A DNA stretch of 64,000 nucleotides from Acanthaster planci (GCF_001949145.1 NW_019091368.1:620029-684028); one strand, 5' to 3'; numbered from the stretch's first letter, positions 37,276-50,000 are shown. Made by a program: numbers and translations. The notes: generated by a model not told the origin, from the sequence alone.

Positions 37276-38085
37276 ATACAGGTTATATTTGAAGTCCAAT
37301 TAAGCAGAGAGTCAAAACACTGGTTCTTTAAAAGCAAGTGTCCTGGCTGCCCCCGCCCCCCCTTGACAGGATATTTTTAAATTTTTTTGGAAAATTGTGT
37401 GGGGGGGGCCTTCACCACATGGAGGAGACAATTTTTTAAGGAAAGTGGAGACAAAGGGATCGCATTTATCCCTCTAACGTTTTTGGTGCTGGCAACATCT
37501 GCTGGTATGTTTTTATGCATGCCTAGTCCCACAGCTTTACCAGTATGTGTGGTCTAGCCAGAGTGTGCAATGTTCCTGTTGTGCCCACATATGGTTGGTA
37601 ATGTGACTGTCCAAAATACATTGTCCTGGATTAGTCTTTTTCAGGAACATTTAGTCATGACGGACTTCCTTTAAAGGAAGCCAAACATTACCAGCTCAGG
37701 GGGACGGTGGAGATTTTCCATGGAGATTTCCGCAGATCACAGAGTATTACCTGTCAGTGAAGTGATGTGGCATGAAATGGCCAGGGAGGAGTATGTTACG
37801 AAACATCGCAAAGCCTTTTTGACGGTGGCTTGAGCTGACTCGCTCACATGGTTGGTTACTGTTACAGACCCGCATTGCACTTTGTACGGGGGGGGGGGAA
37901 TGTTTGGTGAGACAAGGCAACATGAACATCCACCGTTTCCGTCGCTGGACTTTTTTTGTTCGTCGTGCTTTGGCGCGCTCCCCTTGCACCACCCTCGATA
38001 GATTCTTAAATAAAAATTGTCCACATTTACGGGATTCCCTGTGTGCACAGGGGCTAGACTGCAAAGTTGCGAACAGACACCCAAA

Positions 38086-38100
38086 AGCGCCCCCTACTTG
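38086..38100 (-). promoter_or_regulatory. CTCF-like motif
   Basis: On the minus strand CAAGTAGGGGGCGCT differs at one position from the core form CCAGTAGGGGGCGCT of the CTCF consensus. It lies about 470 bp upstream of the first BCL11 exon in the window. Binding is unproven. Confidence 0.3.
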
Positions 38101-38564
38101 AGTCTTGTACCTGACCCCCTCGTCTGCTCTTGCGCAAATGCAAACCAAATCCTTGGATGATGTTTCACCTACTGGTAACCTGTCCAGAACACCAGGTTCT
38201 ACTTGTCTATATTTCTTATATAGTTGTAATATTGAAAAAAGAAACAAAATCACAACAGGAAAGAAAAATTTGAATGAAAACGAGAAGGATTAATATGACT
38301 TTATGTTAGTCATAACCAGAATCACTGCAACTACTGGACAGTAGTCCTTATTCTTTTGTGGAACAATGACTTGCATGCAAATGAATTTTCAAGACAGTTA
38401 TGGGTCAAAGGACTAGCACTCATGACATGAAAATGTATGCTCAGGAGTTGCTCAGTCTTGGATATAACTAGCCACTGTTGAGTGATCAAAAATCGTGATG
38501 CAGAGAGCAATTTTCTGGTCCACTGCTTAACATATTTTCTTGCTGACATTTTTTGTGAACACAG

Positions 38565-38972
38565 ATGAGGACGAATCCCAGGGAATCTTGGAAGGGGAGG
38601 AAGCCCCGCCCTTCGACCTCATCAAGTGCGGCGAGTGCAACGCCGACTTTGCCTTGGCTGACATAGTCAAGTTCATCGAGCACAAACGGAAATGCTACCC
38701 CCGGGTAGACCCCATGCAGCTGATGGCCTCGTCCACCGACGCGGCGGAGGAGATGGACGAGGTGGGCCTCAGGAAGACAGAGACAGAAGAAGGGAAGAGG
38801 GAGGGGGAGGAGCAAGCCAAGGAGGAGGAGAGGGCGGTCGCCATCACAGACGTGGTGGTCAGGACCGAGAAGCCAAAGATTATCACCCCGATTAAAAGGA
38901 TTTCGTCGTCTTCATCAGTGCAGAGAGATCCCGTCTCCCCGCGGGTCAAGCAGACGCAGACACAAACTGCAG
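38565..38972 (+). CDS. bcl11: BCL11-family zinc-finger transcription factor, exon 2 (N-terminal finger)
   Basis: The exon lies between a polypyrimidine/ACAG acceptor (AG at 38563-38564) and a donor CTGCAG|GTCAGT (GT at 38973). It enters and leaves in phase 1, and its 408 bp keep the frame. The key block is an atypical C2HC finger at 38627-38695: CGEC, FALADIVKFIEHKRKC. This matches the N-terminal finger of vertebrate BCL11A/B, which is known to mediate oligomerisation. An acidic and then Ser-rich stretch follows (TETEEGKREGEEQ; RISSSSSVQRD). The finger ends H-x3-C, whereas vertebrate relatives as I recall them have H-x4-C. The codon split at the 5' end implies an upstream coding exon, which was not found in the window. 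Family assignment is firm because the following exon is unmistakably BCL11. Confidence 0.92.
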
Positions 38973-41900
38973 GTCAGTCAAACCCTTCTCTCATTTCTTA
39001 AAAAACAGAATTAAATGCTTCGTTTCATGAAGAAGAATTTCACAGTAATACCTGTTTATCCATGGCATGTCAGTATAGTTCTGAAAAAAAAAATGAGTCT
39101 AAGTTTGTAGCACTGTGCTCCAAAGTGTGTTTGGGAGAAAGCTGTTGGCTTTTTCTCTTCCTGTCCCCGGGCTTTGTTCTGGCTTCTGGCTTCTGGTTCT
39201 GTTGGGTTTGTCCCCTGGCATCTTCAGGATCTTTCTCCAGAAGACAACCGGAGGATACTGATCGAAACATCAAGTGGCAAACTCCTCTCTTTTCAGAACC
39301 ACGCATCTAATGTCACCATGAAATTCCTCCTCACATTGCCACCACTATGATTGGCTCCAAAGTTTTACACATTATATGCATTAAGTTGCCATGTTTTAGT
39401 ACTTGGAAATCTTTTTGATGTCATGGAGAGAGGGCGCTTTGTAACTCAGCAACAACGTCCCACTGGGCCAACTCAACCATCTGTGCTTGTTTGTGTATGT
39501 GGTTCAAGTGTTATGCTCAGTCTAAACATGAGCAAACCTCAGACAAGTGTATGAGTTGTTGAGTAAATCTCCATCACTAAAGGTTGAGCTGTTTATTGTG
39601 ATCACAGTGAGGAAGACATTGACGGAGATGGCAGATAAAGTGAATGATACAAGGGAACATAGGTGGGATTTGGATACATAGCAATACTTTTTAATAAAAC
39701 CTTGGTCCAGAAGTACTGGGCAAGTTCTTGGAACTACTCAGGGAGTCCTTTTTGAAAATAATCTCTCAAAGTCTAAGTTTTGACAAAATTATGGTTTTCC
39801 AAATTCATACATGTAACTTCTCTTGGAAAGTGTTTTCTGTTCAGTGTCTGTATTATTCAACCTCATCCCCCAACCACCTTTGTAACTGGCATTAAAATCA
39901 GTACTCAGAAAAAAAAACTTGACTACGACTCTGCGATGTAGAGTCTTCCTTAGCAAGGCCACCTGAATTGTCACGGTAAAGGAGGGCTTTGGCTTGACTT
40001 TACACATGTACATGTAATTCAAAAATGGCCATATTCAGCTACCCCACCAAATAGCCTTTCAGGTGAGTTCTTACACGTGGAATCCACAGATTAAAAATAC
40101 ATGGATGACTGACATTGCCTTAGACATACCGCAATGGATCCCACAACATGCCAAAGTAGCATATATACATGTTGGATGAAAATCCGGAGTCAGCCATATT
40201 TTCCTGCCTCAGAGTCATAAAATGTTTAGGTGCTTGGACAAAACCGCAAATATGTAAACACCGAAAAACCACAAAGTACAGGTTTGTTTAAGATTTTTGT
40301 GTCTATGATAACAGTTCTAGACTGACAGAGTGAGTGGTACAGGTAGCTGGTGTACTAAATGAAGTCTCGCTCAGCCCAGGGCAAAACACAAATTTACAAG
40401 TTGCATGAAGGGGAAGGACTTTTTCTCAGGAAAAATTTGCATTGTCTGTCAGTAATAGACATTGCCATTGCTAAGGTGCTTTGAAAATTGACACAGACAT
40501 TCAGTAGCGTTTGCATTTTTTAGTTGCGGTCTCAACCGTTCCAGTGTCTGTAGGCACGTAAATCAAATTTTTAATTTTTTTTTTTTGGTGCAGGGTAAGT
40601 CCTCTGAAGAGGTCCCTTTCCCCGTATGAAATGCCATGTTTTCTGTAATTGCACAATCATCACAAAGACTAGTGATGTACGAGTACGATACATGTAAATC
40701 CCTTGTGGGTATTCTCCATCCAGATGCCCGAGAGCAGAAGGAAAACAAGAGCACAAAAAAACGCTGGAATCCATGAATGTCTAGGAGGGGAAAGGCAGCA
40801 TTCATGTCCACATAAATCCTCACATTGTGGTTTGCACACTCTATGCACAATTTTCCCCACAATCCCAAACAAAGCAAGACAGGAAAGCCCGAAAGTGTTT
40901 TTTTTCTCTCCCTTGTCCGTTGAGGTGGAACAAACAGCCAATATGAGACAGCTGTCCCTCTACACATTCCAAGCTAATGTTAGCTGTGAACTCATCGATT
41001 TTCATGTTGTCTGCATTTTTATATTGTCTGTCTGGCTATCACACGACAATTTTCTCTGTTGTCATGGACACCATAGTAGCTTTCATCCCACTTAAGTATG
41101 CATGGTCCATGCCGATTAAAGTTGCTTTTTTGCATCTATATGTTTATCTTTCCCATGGTGGTTGCCATCTTGGTTCTTAGATTTCTGGATTTAATAGGAG
41201 AAGCCACGAAGAAGGTTGGAACAAACAATTGTGATTAGCATTTTCCAGCTTCAATTCAGGACACGCTCCGGGCATCCTTGCGGTAACAATCATTATGCCC
41301 TCTCTAAACTAAAGAAAAAAAGAGACAGGGAGAGAAAGAGAAAAGAAGACTAAAATGGGTTTTTCAGCTTGAATTTCTCCAAAGATGTCTGTGGTCATGT
41401 ACACAGATATCATGCAGATTAGTTGGATGAGTTGATGTCTCCATAAAGTTTTTGGATCCCAGCTTTCTACATGTACCCTTAAACCTAAAAGGAGTTCCAG
41501 CAGTACAGTTATACGCCTTATTCGCATGTGCCTACAAATCGCAGGATTGTTAAAATCTTTAGATTGTAGATTTACATTCTTTTATTGATACAGCTTCGCA
41601 AATTTTTGGGTTGCTTACGCATGGCACACGCACATTTTAGTGAAACCCTCCATGCTGACTGAAGTTCACATGTGAACAAGTGTACGTGTACAAGTAAATA
41701 AACAAGATTGTTTGCCGCATTCTGAACATTCAATATGCCATCTGGAATGGCTTCACTGGGTGGCACATTTCTCATTTAACGATTGGACTTCCAGCTTGCA
41801 CATGACCAGTGTCCGGTTGTAACCTCACTCATCACACCCATTCTCGTTTGGGACAGGCCCACTGCGCAGCTACCTGTGGAACTGTGCAGAATGGTCCGGT

Positions 41901-44900
41901 GCTGTTCCCAAAGGAGAATTGCGGGGCTGTGTCAGGGGTTGCTGCCACATGTCACACTTAGACTGTCTCCCATGCTTTGAAAAGTCCAAGGTATTGACCC
42001 TGTAATAAGAATTTTCTCAATCTTTTGGTTTTATTTTGCAGAGACCCAACATGTGCATGTACGTGTACGTGTGCGCACATTTGTTAACTCATCCGGTGAA
42101 CATGAAATTTCTTGTACAATTTCACCGGCACATTGTCATCATTGGTATTCTAGGCAGATGAGCCTCCCTACTTTAGTAAAGCTATCCAGTATACATGCAC
42201 ATGAATGTACCGTCATCTTTCAACTTAGCATGTTCAAATACGACAGAATGACGAATGCCATCAATAAAATCTGTGAATCGGCAATCAGCTGGGGTATACA
42301 TGTACTAGCATCATCGTTTCCTACTTCTCAATTTCATAATCAATTTGAGATTTCTTCACTTCTTCACCTTTTATGTACCTAAATGTGTACTGGCAAAGTA
42401 ATGCTTTTGGTGGGAAAAAAAATTGGCATGAAACTGGACTTAACAGAGCAGCTTTAACGAAAAACAACACATCACAAGAGTTTTGCAACATAAGCAGAGC
42501 CATCCAAGCACGACTGATGCTGCCGATTTCTGCCCATAAAAGCAGCAGCCTACAGCCAGCCTTCCATTCAAGCCAGCCAGTTGGCCCAACGAGACCAGCT
42601 TGCCTTATGAATATTAGCCAGGTCTGCCAGACATAGCATGACCTTGAGGTCAGCCGACCCTGACATTGAATAGTGGCTCTGTACATATTTTTCAGGGCAG
42701 GCAGACCAGCCAGCCATTATCAGATTGCAAACATGTAAATATGGAAAAAAAATTAAAGGCAGCCAGCACACAGAAGAGTGTTCAGTGCATGTACAGGCCT
42801 CTGTCTCAAGATAGCTTTGGGTCAAACATTTTATAGGGGGAAAGCAGAAGTTAATGATTGCACTGAGAAGGTTTGAATGTTTAAAGTACCTGTAGGTCAA
42901 GATCTTCTAGCCAGCAAGGTACAGTAGAGTAGATTCCCATATGTCCAAATGATGAATCTACAGTGCAAGAGCACTTTGGTGAAATTTTCTTCAGTCTTTT
43001 TTTTTTCCCCCAGCTTATATTTAGCATTTTGATTAGTACTCCGTCGAAGCACATAAACTACAGGAGATTGGCATTGCCCCCAACTCAGCACTTTTATTTA
43101 AATGATAACCTCTGTGCAAAATTTGTCAAAAATCAAGACATTTGTGCCAAAGCTCATGTGTGACCTGGCACAACAAAGTGGGCATAAAGTCGCGTTCCGC
43201 TCTTTCCTATTTTGAAGGTTCAAAGTCAAATATTGAAGTGGTGTTCAATTTGGGCATTTTGTAACCTTTGAACAAAGTGACCCGTCTATTTAATTCCAAT
43301 CTTTTTTTGCAGGGTCAGTATTTAAAAATGTCATTTTCTCGGGCAATTTCAGTGATAGCATTACTCTTGCCCAATCAGAAATGTCGAAACAGTGTCGGAA
43401 ACAGACACAAAGCTGCCAGAATAATGTCACATTGTCACTTTATACTTTCACCCTAAGTGTTCCATGTGCATACCATTAGAAGGCACTCTTCCTCCTAAAT
43501 TAAGAAATACCAATATCTTATTTTTTAAAATTCCGGCTTTCGGTTCATTTTGTGGTGACAGGGTCACTTACTTGTACATGTACAGCACCAGTGCGCATAA
43601 TTCATCCATATGCATACATATTCATACGGAAGCTTTGATTCCCAAATAGGAAGTAAGGTCTTATAAATATGCTGTTCATGAAAATCCGCTCCCAGAAGAC
43701 AGTCATGACAGGCCGACTGTGACAGTCACAATGACACCAATAGGGCTGGCAAAAGTTGACAACAAGTTTGTTGATGACAAAGTCAGTGACTGAATGATAC
43801 AGTGACAAGCAGAGGAAAAGACCATTGTTGTAGGAAAAGACAGTGACCATAAAAGAACCCTTTGTAAAAGCTGGCGATCATGCAGATCTGTTTAAGCAGA
43901 CAACTACATGTTTTCATTTAAAAATTCAAGTTCATGGAGGTTCCCACAGAACTGGTATTTCCTTTTGGGTGTATTTGACTGAGCTAAATTAATTTTTTTT
44001 TTTTTTAAGTTGACTGTAATATTTTATTTCTGTCACGCCGGTATATGTATTTTCGGACTATGGTGAACACGAATGGACAGGCTAGTTTTTTCCCACACAA
44101 ATGATGACACAGTTTGTACTTTCCATGTACATGTATGCTAGCATACGTCAAGAGAGCGGACGTCTGCAAAAGTAGCTGGCAGAAATAAACAGTTCATTTT
44201 TCCTCTTGTCAAAGTGATTCACCTCTGAAGGGTGGATCACATTATGTCAATTTGTCAATTGGTTTCCCTGTTAAAATATCAATAGTATGAACTGCGTTTC
44301 TCTCTGGCCTATTAACCACTTTGCGGGGGGGGGGACTCGGTTTCTGGCACATAGGCTTCATACGCGAAATCAGACAAAAGAACGGGGCCTTGTAACAAAA
44401 GAATGAGGTGCTGGGAATTGCCAACATTTTTTCAGTTGTCAGTAGCGAAGGAAATTCCGTCATTGTTTTGAAAGATTGTACCCGCTGTTTGTGGCTTTCG
44501 GTGCGAGCGGATTACCACCGGGGACAAAAGCACTCCAGTGTTTAGGGATACAATACCGCTGCACGCTAATCTGGCCCCTATTGAAAAGACGTAAGCAGCG
44601 CACTGTTTTGGGAACAAAAGAAAATTACATAACACCACACACAATCTGGGCTCTTTTTACAAGGTGGCAGGCCTGGCTGAAATACTTGGGCGTCAGTAGA
44701 TGTTGTTTGTCAGATTAGAGTAATGACCAGACAGTCATCGTGTGGGTGTAAACGTCCAGTAAATAAAGTTATGAATTTTTAAAGACTTTTGAAAACAGAA
44801 AAAAATTAAAAACCTAGCACAGCAGAATCAACAAAGATAAATGGACCTGGAGCAAAGTGATTAAACCCATTTGAAAACCCTTTCTTTCTCTTGTGTTTCC

Positions 44901-45119
44901 TACCTTCCAAAGCTGGCACATTGTTCCTTTGCCCCCATTGTCCTCCAAGAGAAATTTCTGCCATCTTTTAACCTCCCCCCCCCTTGGTAAATTTGACTGA
45001 AATGGACTCATCCTTGTGATGTTGCCAACAATAAAAGTCATTCACTATTTTGATGTTCATGAGCATTTGAAAGGCTTGTTACATGTATCATATACGCTCT
45101 TTTTCTTTTTCATAAACAG
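38973..45119 (+). other. bcl11: BCL11 intron between the two exons in the window
   Basis: This 6.1 kb intron has a GTCAGT donor and a pyrimidine-rich CTCTTTTTCTTTTTCATAAACAG acceptor (shown only as type; AG at 45118-45119). It is AT-rich and holds copy B of the dispersed repeat (43152-43575), GCCAGCC-type runs near 42545-42715 and many TACATGTA motifs. No alternative exon with matching phase-1 borders was recognised, though a short one cannot be excluded. Confidence 0.8.
43152..43575 (+). repeat. Dispersed repeat family, copy B
   Basis: This is the direct-orientation partner of 36900-37275. It is longer by an insertion of about 40 bp (around 43458-43505, containing CATACCATTAGAAGGCACTC) and by a few small additions. 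Shared blocks include GCTCTTTCCTATTTTGA, TATTTAAAAATGTCATTTTC and GCTGCCAGAATAATG. It lies inside the BCL11 intron on the sense strand. Confidence 0.85.
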
Positions 45120-47212
45120 AGCCTGACCAGTCGAAGACCTACATTTGCTGCTCATGCAAGGATATATTCGATGATGCTGTAAGCCTCCTGGAACATGTGC
45201 AGTGTGATCATGGAATGCAGATTTACCAGCAACCCTGGAAGACAAGAGATAGTAACAGTACCGTGTCGGAGTCTAGCTCTCACAGCTCCGGCGAGGCCAA
45301 GACGTCCCGGAAGACATACTCCCCGCAGTCCCCGGACAGCGATGTCAAGCTGGTCATGCCTTCTGTGTCCACGACGCCCTCTTCCTCGTCCGCGCCCCCT
45401 CTCCCCCCCTCACATCCGCCCCTCCCGCCGGCCCTCCCCATACCCCCTGCCTCATCCGTTGCGGCTCCACCCGCCCACCACCAACCCCCGCTGCTAGTGC
45501 ACAGCCCCCACGCCCACCATGCAGTTCACCCCCTGGAGGGCAGCTCGCTGTCGGTCTACATGCATCCGCCGGCTGGCGAGCAGCACATACTGCCGGAGAG
45601 GATGTACGCGGGCCCCATCAACCCAACCCAGTGCATGACCCTGAGAGACGTGCTGGCAACGGAGCGAGCCAATCTGAACAGCCACATGCTGATGACACCG
45701 CAAGGATTTGATCGTAGCTCCCATCCGACCTTCTCCTCCACCAATACAGCAATAGACATGGACATGTACTCACAGCGACTGCGAGAACTGGCCGCCGCGG
45801 GCCCAATGAACCCACCCAAAAAGAAGAGTTTTCACTACCCAATCTACAGCCCCCGGTTCAAGTCCCCATTCTCGCCCAAGGTGAAAGCGTGCGAGTTTTG
45901 CGGGAAGACGTTCAAGTTTCAGAGCAACCTGATTGTACACCGGCGGTCTCACACTGGGGAAAAACCCTACAAATGCCAGCTGTGCGACCATGCTTGCAGT
46001 CAAGCGAGCAAGCTGAAACGGCACATGAAAACGCACATAAACAAGCCACCATCTACCCTGACGTCCCCATCGTCTGGACCGAACCTGAGTGATGACGGGG
46101 TCTCGGGAGAGACTAGCGCCAGCTCCCTGATCAAAACAGCAGTGGACCGCTACATGAGCGAGACCAAGTTTTCCAACAAGGACACGTCCATCGACGGCGA
46201 CGAGAATGAAGACGATGAAGAGGAGGAAGAAGGGGAGGAGGAAGAGATGGAAGGGGAGGACGAGGAGGAGGAGATGGAAGAAATCAGTAGCGATGAGGCC
46301 AACATCGGTGAGAGGTCATCAGACACTGATGGCCTACCCCAGTCCAGCCACCGAGATGACAACCATGATGAGAAGGAGAATCACTCTTCGCTCCTGAGCG
46401 AGGTGATGAAGCACACTGGTCTGAGCGAGATACAGCAGTACAGTGAAGCCTACCAGCAGGCTGTAGCCGAGAGATACCGCACCAGCCGCCGCCACTCGTC
46501 CAGACTAGAACAGCACATGGTCCGGGAGCGGCAGCTGAAGGAGCCGAGGAGTGGAGACTCCACGCTGCTCAGGGAGGTCTTAGCTGGCCCTAGCTACCAC
46601 TCTCCGGAGAAGGAGCGATCCCCGACCAGGTCCCCGAGGAATGCCATGTCGGGGTTGGAGGAGGTGACCAAGCGCATCAAGGTGGAGCCTCCGAGTACGA
46701 CGTGGGGGCCCGAGCCCAGCAACTTTCCCAGTAAGGACCCCTACAATCAATCGCCGGTCTTGATGCCATCGCAGAGTAGCCCCTCTGCGAGTGCCACCAA
46801 CGGAACGGTGCCAAGCTACTACAGTGGGAGCAACAGCACCGGCAGGCCTGCCCATTCCAGCCCTTCGTCGTCTATGCCCTACAGCAGCCTGGCCCTGCAC
46901 AAGTCCCCGAAGGAGCTGGCCATCGACCGGCGCACCGGCACCTGCGAGTTCTGCGGTAAAGTATTCAAGAACTGCAGCAACCTGACAGTGCACCGCCGCA
47001 GCCACACTGGCGAGAAGCCCTACAAGTGCGAGCTCTGCCCCTATGCCTGCGCTCAGAGCAGCAAGCTGACCAGGCACATGAAGACGCATGGGCAGGGTGC
47101 CAAGGAGGTTTTCAAGTGCGAAGTGTGCGGGATGCCTTTCTCGGTTTACAGCACACTTGAGAAACACATGAAGAAAAGCCACTGGGGCAACATCCGAGGC
47201 ACCACCCGTTGA
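45120..47212 (+). CDS. bcl11: BCL11-family zinc-finger transcription factor, terminal coding exon
   Basis: The exon follows an ACAG acceptor and completes a split codon (G|AG, Glu). It runs open for 696 residues to TGA at 47210-47212. Domains in order: a C2H2 finger at 45146-45211 (CCSC...EHVQCDH), a Pro/Ser/His-rich linker, paired fingers at 45890-46036 (CEFCGKTFKFQSNLIVHRRS; CQLCDHACSQASKLKRHMKT), a strongly acidic Asp/Glu run at about 46193-46303, a Ser/Pro-rich region with KRIKVE near 46670, and three C-terminal fingers at 46943-47182 (CEFCGKVFKNCSNLTVHRRS; CELCPYACAQSSKLTRHMKT; CEVCGMPFSVYSTLEKHMKK). This is the exact finger layout of BCL11A/B (CTIP1/2), nuclear DNA-binding regulators; in vertebrates the last three fingers recognise TGACCA-type sites. 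With exon 2 the product has at least 832 residues, close to human BCL11A (835). Codon usage is GC-rich against AT-rich flanks. Confidence 0.98.
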
Positions 47213-50000
47213 CAAAACCCACACGTTCAAATTCCTTTCATTCTAGGAAGACTTTCCATACACCTAACTGTATTTGTCAACTGATTGCATCTTTATACAG
47301 ATTAATCCATTTCTACATTAAAAAAAAAACAGAGAGAACATTGAGAATGCAATAATTAAAAAAAAAACTGAAAATCACAGATACCAATGCAGCAAGAAGC
47401 CACCAGAAATTGACTTAATCCCTAGAATATATCTCCCAATGAAAGGTGGCCCAACATTGAGAGAAATTCTGTCATGTGTCACAGTTTTCTCTCAAAGCAG
47501 GTGATGTACTATTTGAGGGTTGGAAATCTTTACAAAGATCTGTGGCGATTGAAAGATTTCTTCCAGCTGCAACACCCTCTGTGTTCCTGTGCACAACTTG
47601 TTTTGTTAGCCGTCCAGAAAATTCACCATTTTGAAAATTATCGCAGCTCAGAATGCACTTGATTTTGAAGTTGATATTTGACTGGACTCTATACAAAACA
47701 GATCATCAGCTAACCACAATCCACCTTTACATTCAAAATGTTTCAAGTAATTGAAATTATGTTGATTCTAGCAAGACTGTTGAAAACCATATTTTCCCCC
47801 AATGTGAGAGGAGTCGTTGAAGGCACTTGATAACAGTGATTGATGATTTCGTCATCTCTTGATTTTTCAATGTACATGTACTTAGGAGAGATTTTACTCA
47901 ATTTACAAATGTTCAAATGCATTTGGTATGCACAATGAAAGTTCTTGTCCTTTTGTTTTACACCTCTTGTAAGTAACAAATATTTTCGGGAGTGGATTTT
48001 TTTCACTTTGTGAAATTCTTTGAGATTGTATGGATAACCACTTTTGGACAGGGGGTATATTATTGTTTTCCTTTTCAAATTAATCCAAAACTAGTTTGGA
48101 TTTCTTTTGGAACTGTGTAATGCACTATGTATGGAGAGCTGTGCAGTGCGTGTTGAATGCGCCATCCTGTGACAGACCTTGCGTTGCCCAAAACACCAGT
48201 ATTTATCCTGTCTTGGAATGGATGAATTCCTTAGATGCTGCAGTGTTCTGGTTCAAGGGCGCTTTGCAGGCTCGTCACGTACTGCACAGCGATTGGCCAA
48301 AATGTGAGATTTCACTTGGCGAATAAACTGAGTGCATCAGACAGTTATTAAAAAGTTGCACAGATTGTCCAACACGCTTATACTCAGACCGTTGTACACA
48401 GTTACCGTGGGCACCGTTTAAAAGCAAGTTAATAAATTTGGGGTGTTGTACGTGTGGAGGTTGACTTGTGCAATATTTAAAGAAAATTTCATCACTTTTC
48501 TTTTTCCTGCACTCACTGAATAAGAGTGTATCATAAACAATGTACATGTAACACCTAGACAGAATTAGTTGGAATTGATGATGTATTAAGGTTTGCAGCA
48601 TACATGTAGGTTGGACCGTGATTCCTTGGAAACTTGATCGGGGTTGGGGAGCATGTTTAATTCTCGTATCACCTGCAGCTGTGTGTATACAGTAAGTTTG
48701 TATATTATATATGTGAATGTTATAGGACGAGGTACAGGTAGTTATTTTGCATACTGGGAAGAAAAGAAATGAAGTGGTGGTGCTTCTTCTATCATGTGTT
48801 TCTCCCTCTTCGTGCTGGTATAACCAGAGAGGCATCGTTTCCCCAACAAGGTTGGGGTAGCTAGTTAGTTAAAAGTTAGCGTTTAACAAACGTTACGTGT
48901 GCCAAAGCTGTGTAAGTGAATGAGGGGAACCTGGTTCCTATCATTTTTAGGTTTTTTTTGTTTTGGTTTTGTTTTTTGGCCCTTCCCCCCTTTTGTTTTC
49001 CATTTTTTTTTTGTCTGTTACTGCATCTTTTACTTGTACGTACATGTAGTTTGTAATCTGGCATTATAATGCGTGTAAATAGACCTGTAATATGCAGCTG
49101 GCTTCCAAAATGGCTCTTTGTTACAAATATACAAATATAAGATATATATTATAATTACTTCTTGCGTGAATTTAGAAACAAAACAAAAAAATGGTGTCTG
49201 GCTTTTTTCTCCTTGTTTGTGCATTTTTTTTTTATACATTAAAAGCATGAGTTATGGATATGATTAATGTTTAGGGCTATGTAAAAGCCCAGTACATCTA
49301 TCCATGTATGAAATACATGGATTGACTGTAATCACCAGTGGAAATCACATTGCAGCTGAATTGAGTCACTAACTGTCAAAACTAAATGTGATAGGAGGTA
49401 AAACTGACAATTAATGTATGTAAAGTCTTTGAAAAAAAATTACTATTAACGTTATTGGAGCCATCTTAAGCTTAAAGCAAAATAGAGATTTGAAAAATCT
49501 ACAACCTTGAGTCTGGCCTTGTAGGAACTTTACTGTATACGAACCTAAATCTTTAAATTTATGCAAATGATGAGACAATGAAGTTTTGGTGCTTAGAGTT
49601 GTAGAGCGTTCACACGGTTAGAGAAACCACAAGGTGAGTTTTGTGTTCATTCTGAGGAAAAGTTATTCAGTTTGTCCCACAGTGTCGGGAGTATGGGCAT
49701 GTGCCCATAATGAGATAGAAGGTGTGTGCGTTAGATTGTTACCAGTGTGGGCGTAATGCACAGTTAAATGCAAAACCTTTGGAAAGAATTCCCATTGTTT
49801 ATCCCCTTCTTACCTGACCGTCAGAGATGCAAATAAACTCATCCTTCTATGTACACTTTCTTCACCCGATAGACTGCATCATTGACGCTATTTTGCAGTC
49901 TATCTTAATCACACATTGCTGCTTTTTTATATAGAGTTTTTAACAATAGTTATGTATCGTCAAAGTAACGAATTTCCAAAAACTGACTGAAATACATACG
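47213..50000 (+). other. bcl11: Probable proximal BCL11 3' UTR
   Basis: AT-rich sequence follows the stop codon directly, with A- and T-runs and no convincing coding frame. Poly(A) signals AATAAA occur at 48322-48327, 48432-48437 and 49832-49837. The second is followed by a GT-rich stretch (GGGGTGTTGTACGTGTGG), the usual arrangement of a working cleavage site. A Pumilio-type TGTAAATA is at 49074-49081. Where the transcript really ends is not determinable from sequence alone. Confidence 0.55.
48432..48437 (+). terminator. bcl11: Candidate poly(A) signal of BCL11 (proximal)
   Basis: AATAAA followed within 5-25 bp by GT-rich DNA. It would give a 3' UTR of about 1.25 kb. It is one of several possible sites. 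Confidence 0.35.

Larger units (their letters stand above)
33825..38564. other. bcl11: Non-coding DNA directly upstream of BCL11 exon 2 (intron 1)
   Basis: Because the exon at 38565 starts mid-codon behind a good acceptor, the DNA immediately upstream is intronic. It holds a CA repeat (34264-34284), the 21-bp tandem array (34745-34900), copy A of a dispersed repeat (36900-37275) and a CTCF-like motif (38086-38100). I searched for a short first exon encoding the BCL11 N-terminal repression motif (MSRRKQ-like) and did not recognise one. Confidence 0.6.

Noticed and set aside
37747-38253. 168-codon open frame on the minus strand just upstream of BCL11 exon 2
   Set aside because: No recognisable domain, no codon bias, and the overlapping minus frame (37737-38084) is open as well, as expected by chance in GC-richer DNA. 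It lies in the BCL11 intron with no splice or promoter support.
46580-47230. 216-codon open frame on the minus strand across the BCL11 C-terminal fingers
   Set aside because: It is a shadow of the GC-rich zinc-finger coding sequence on the other strand; its Ala/Gly/Arg-rich peptide is typical of such antisense frames.
48275-48835. 186-codon open frame antisense to the probable BCL11 3' UTR
   Set aside because: Low-complexity composition, no family resemblance, and no supporting signals; likely chance.
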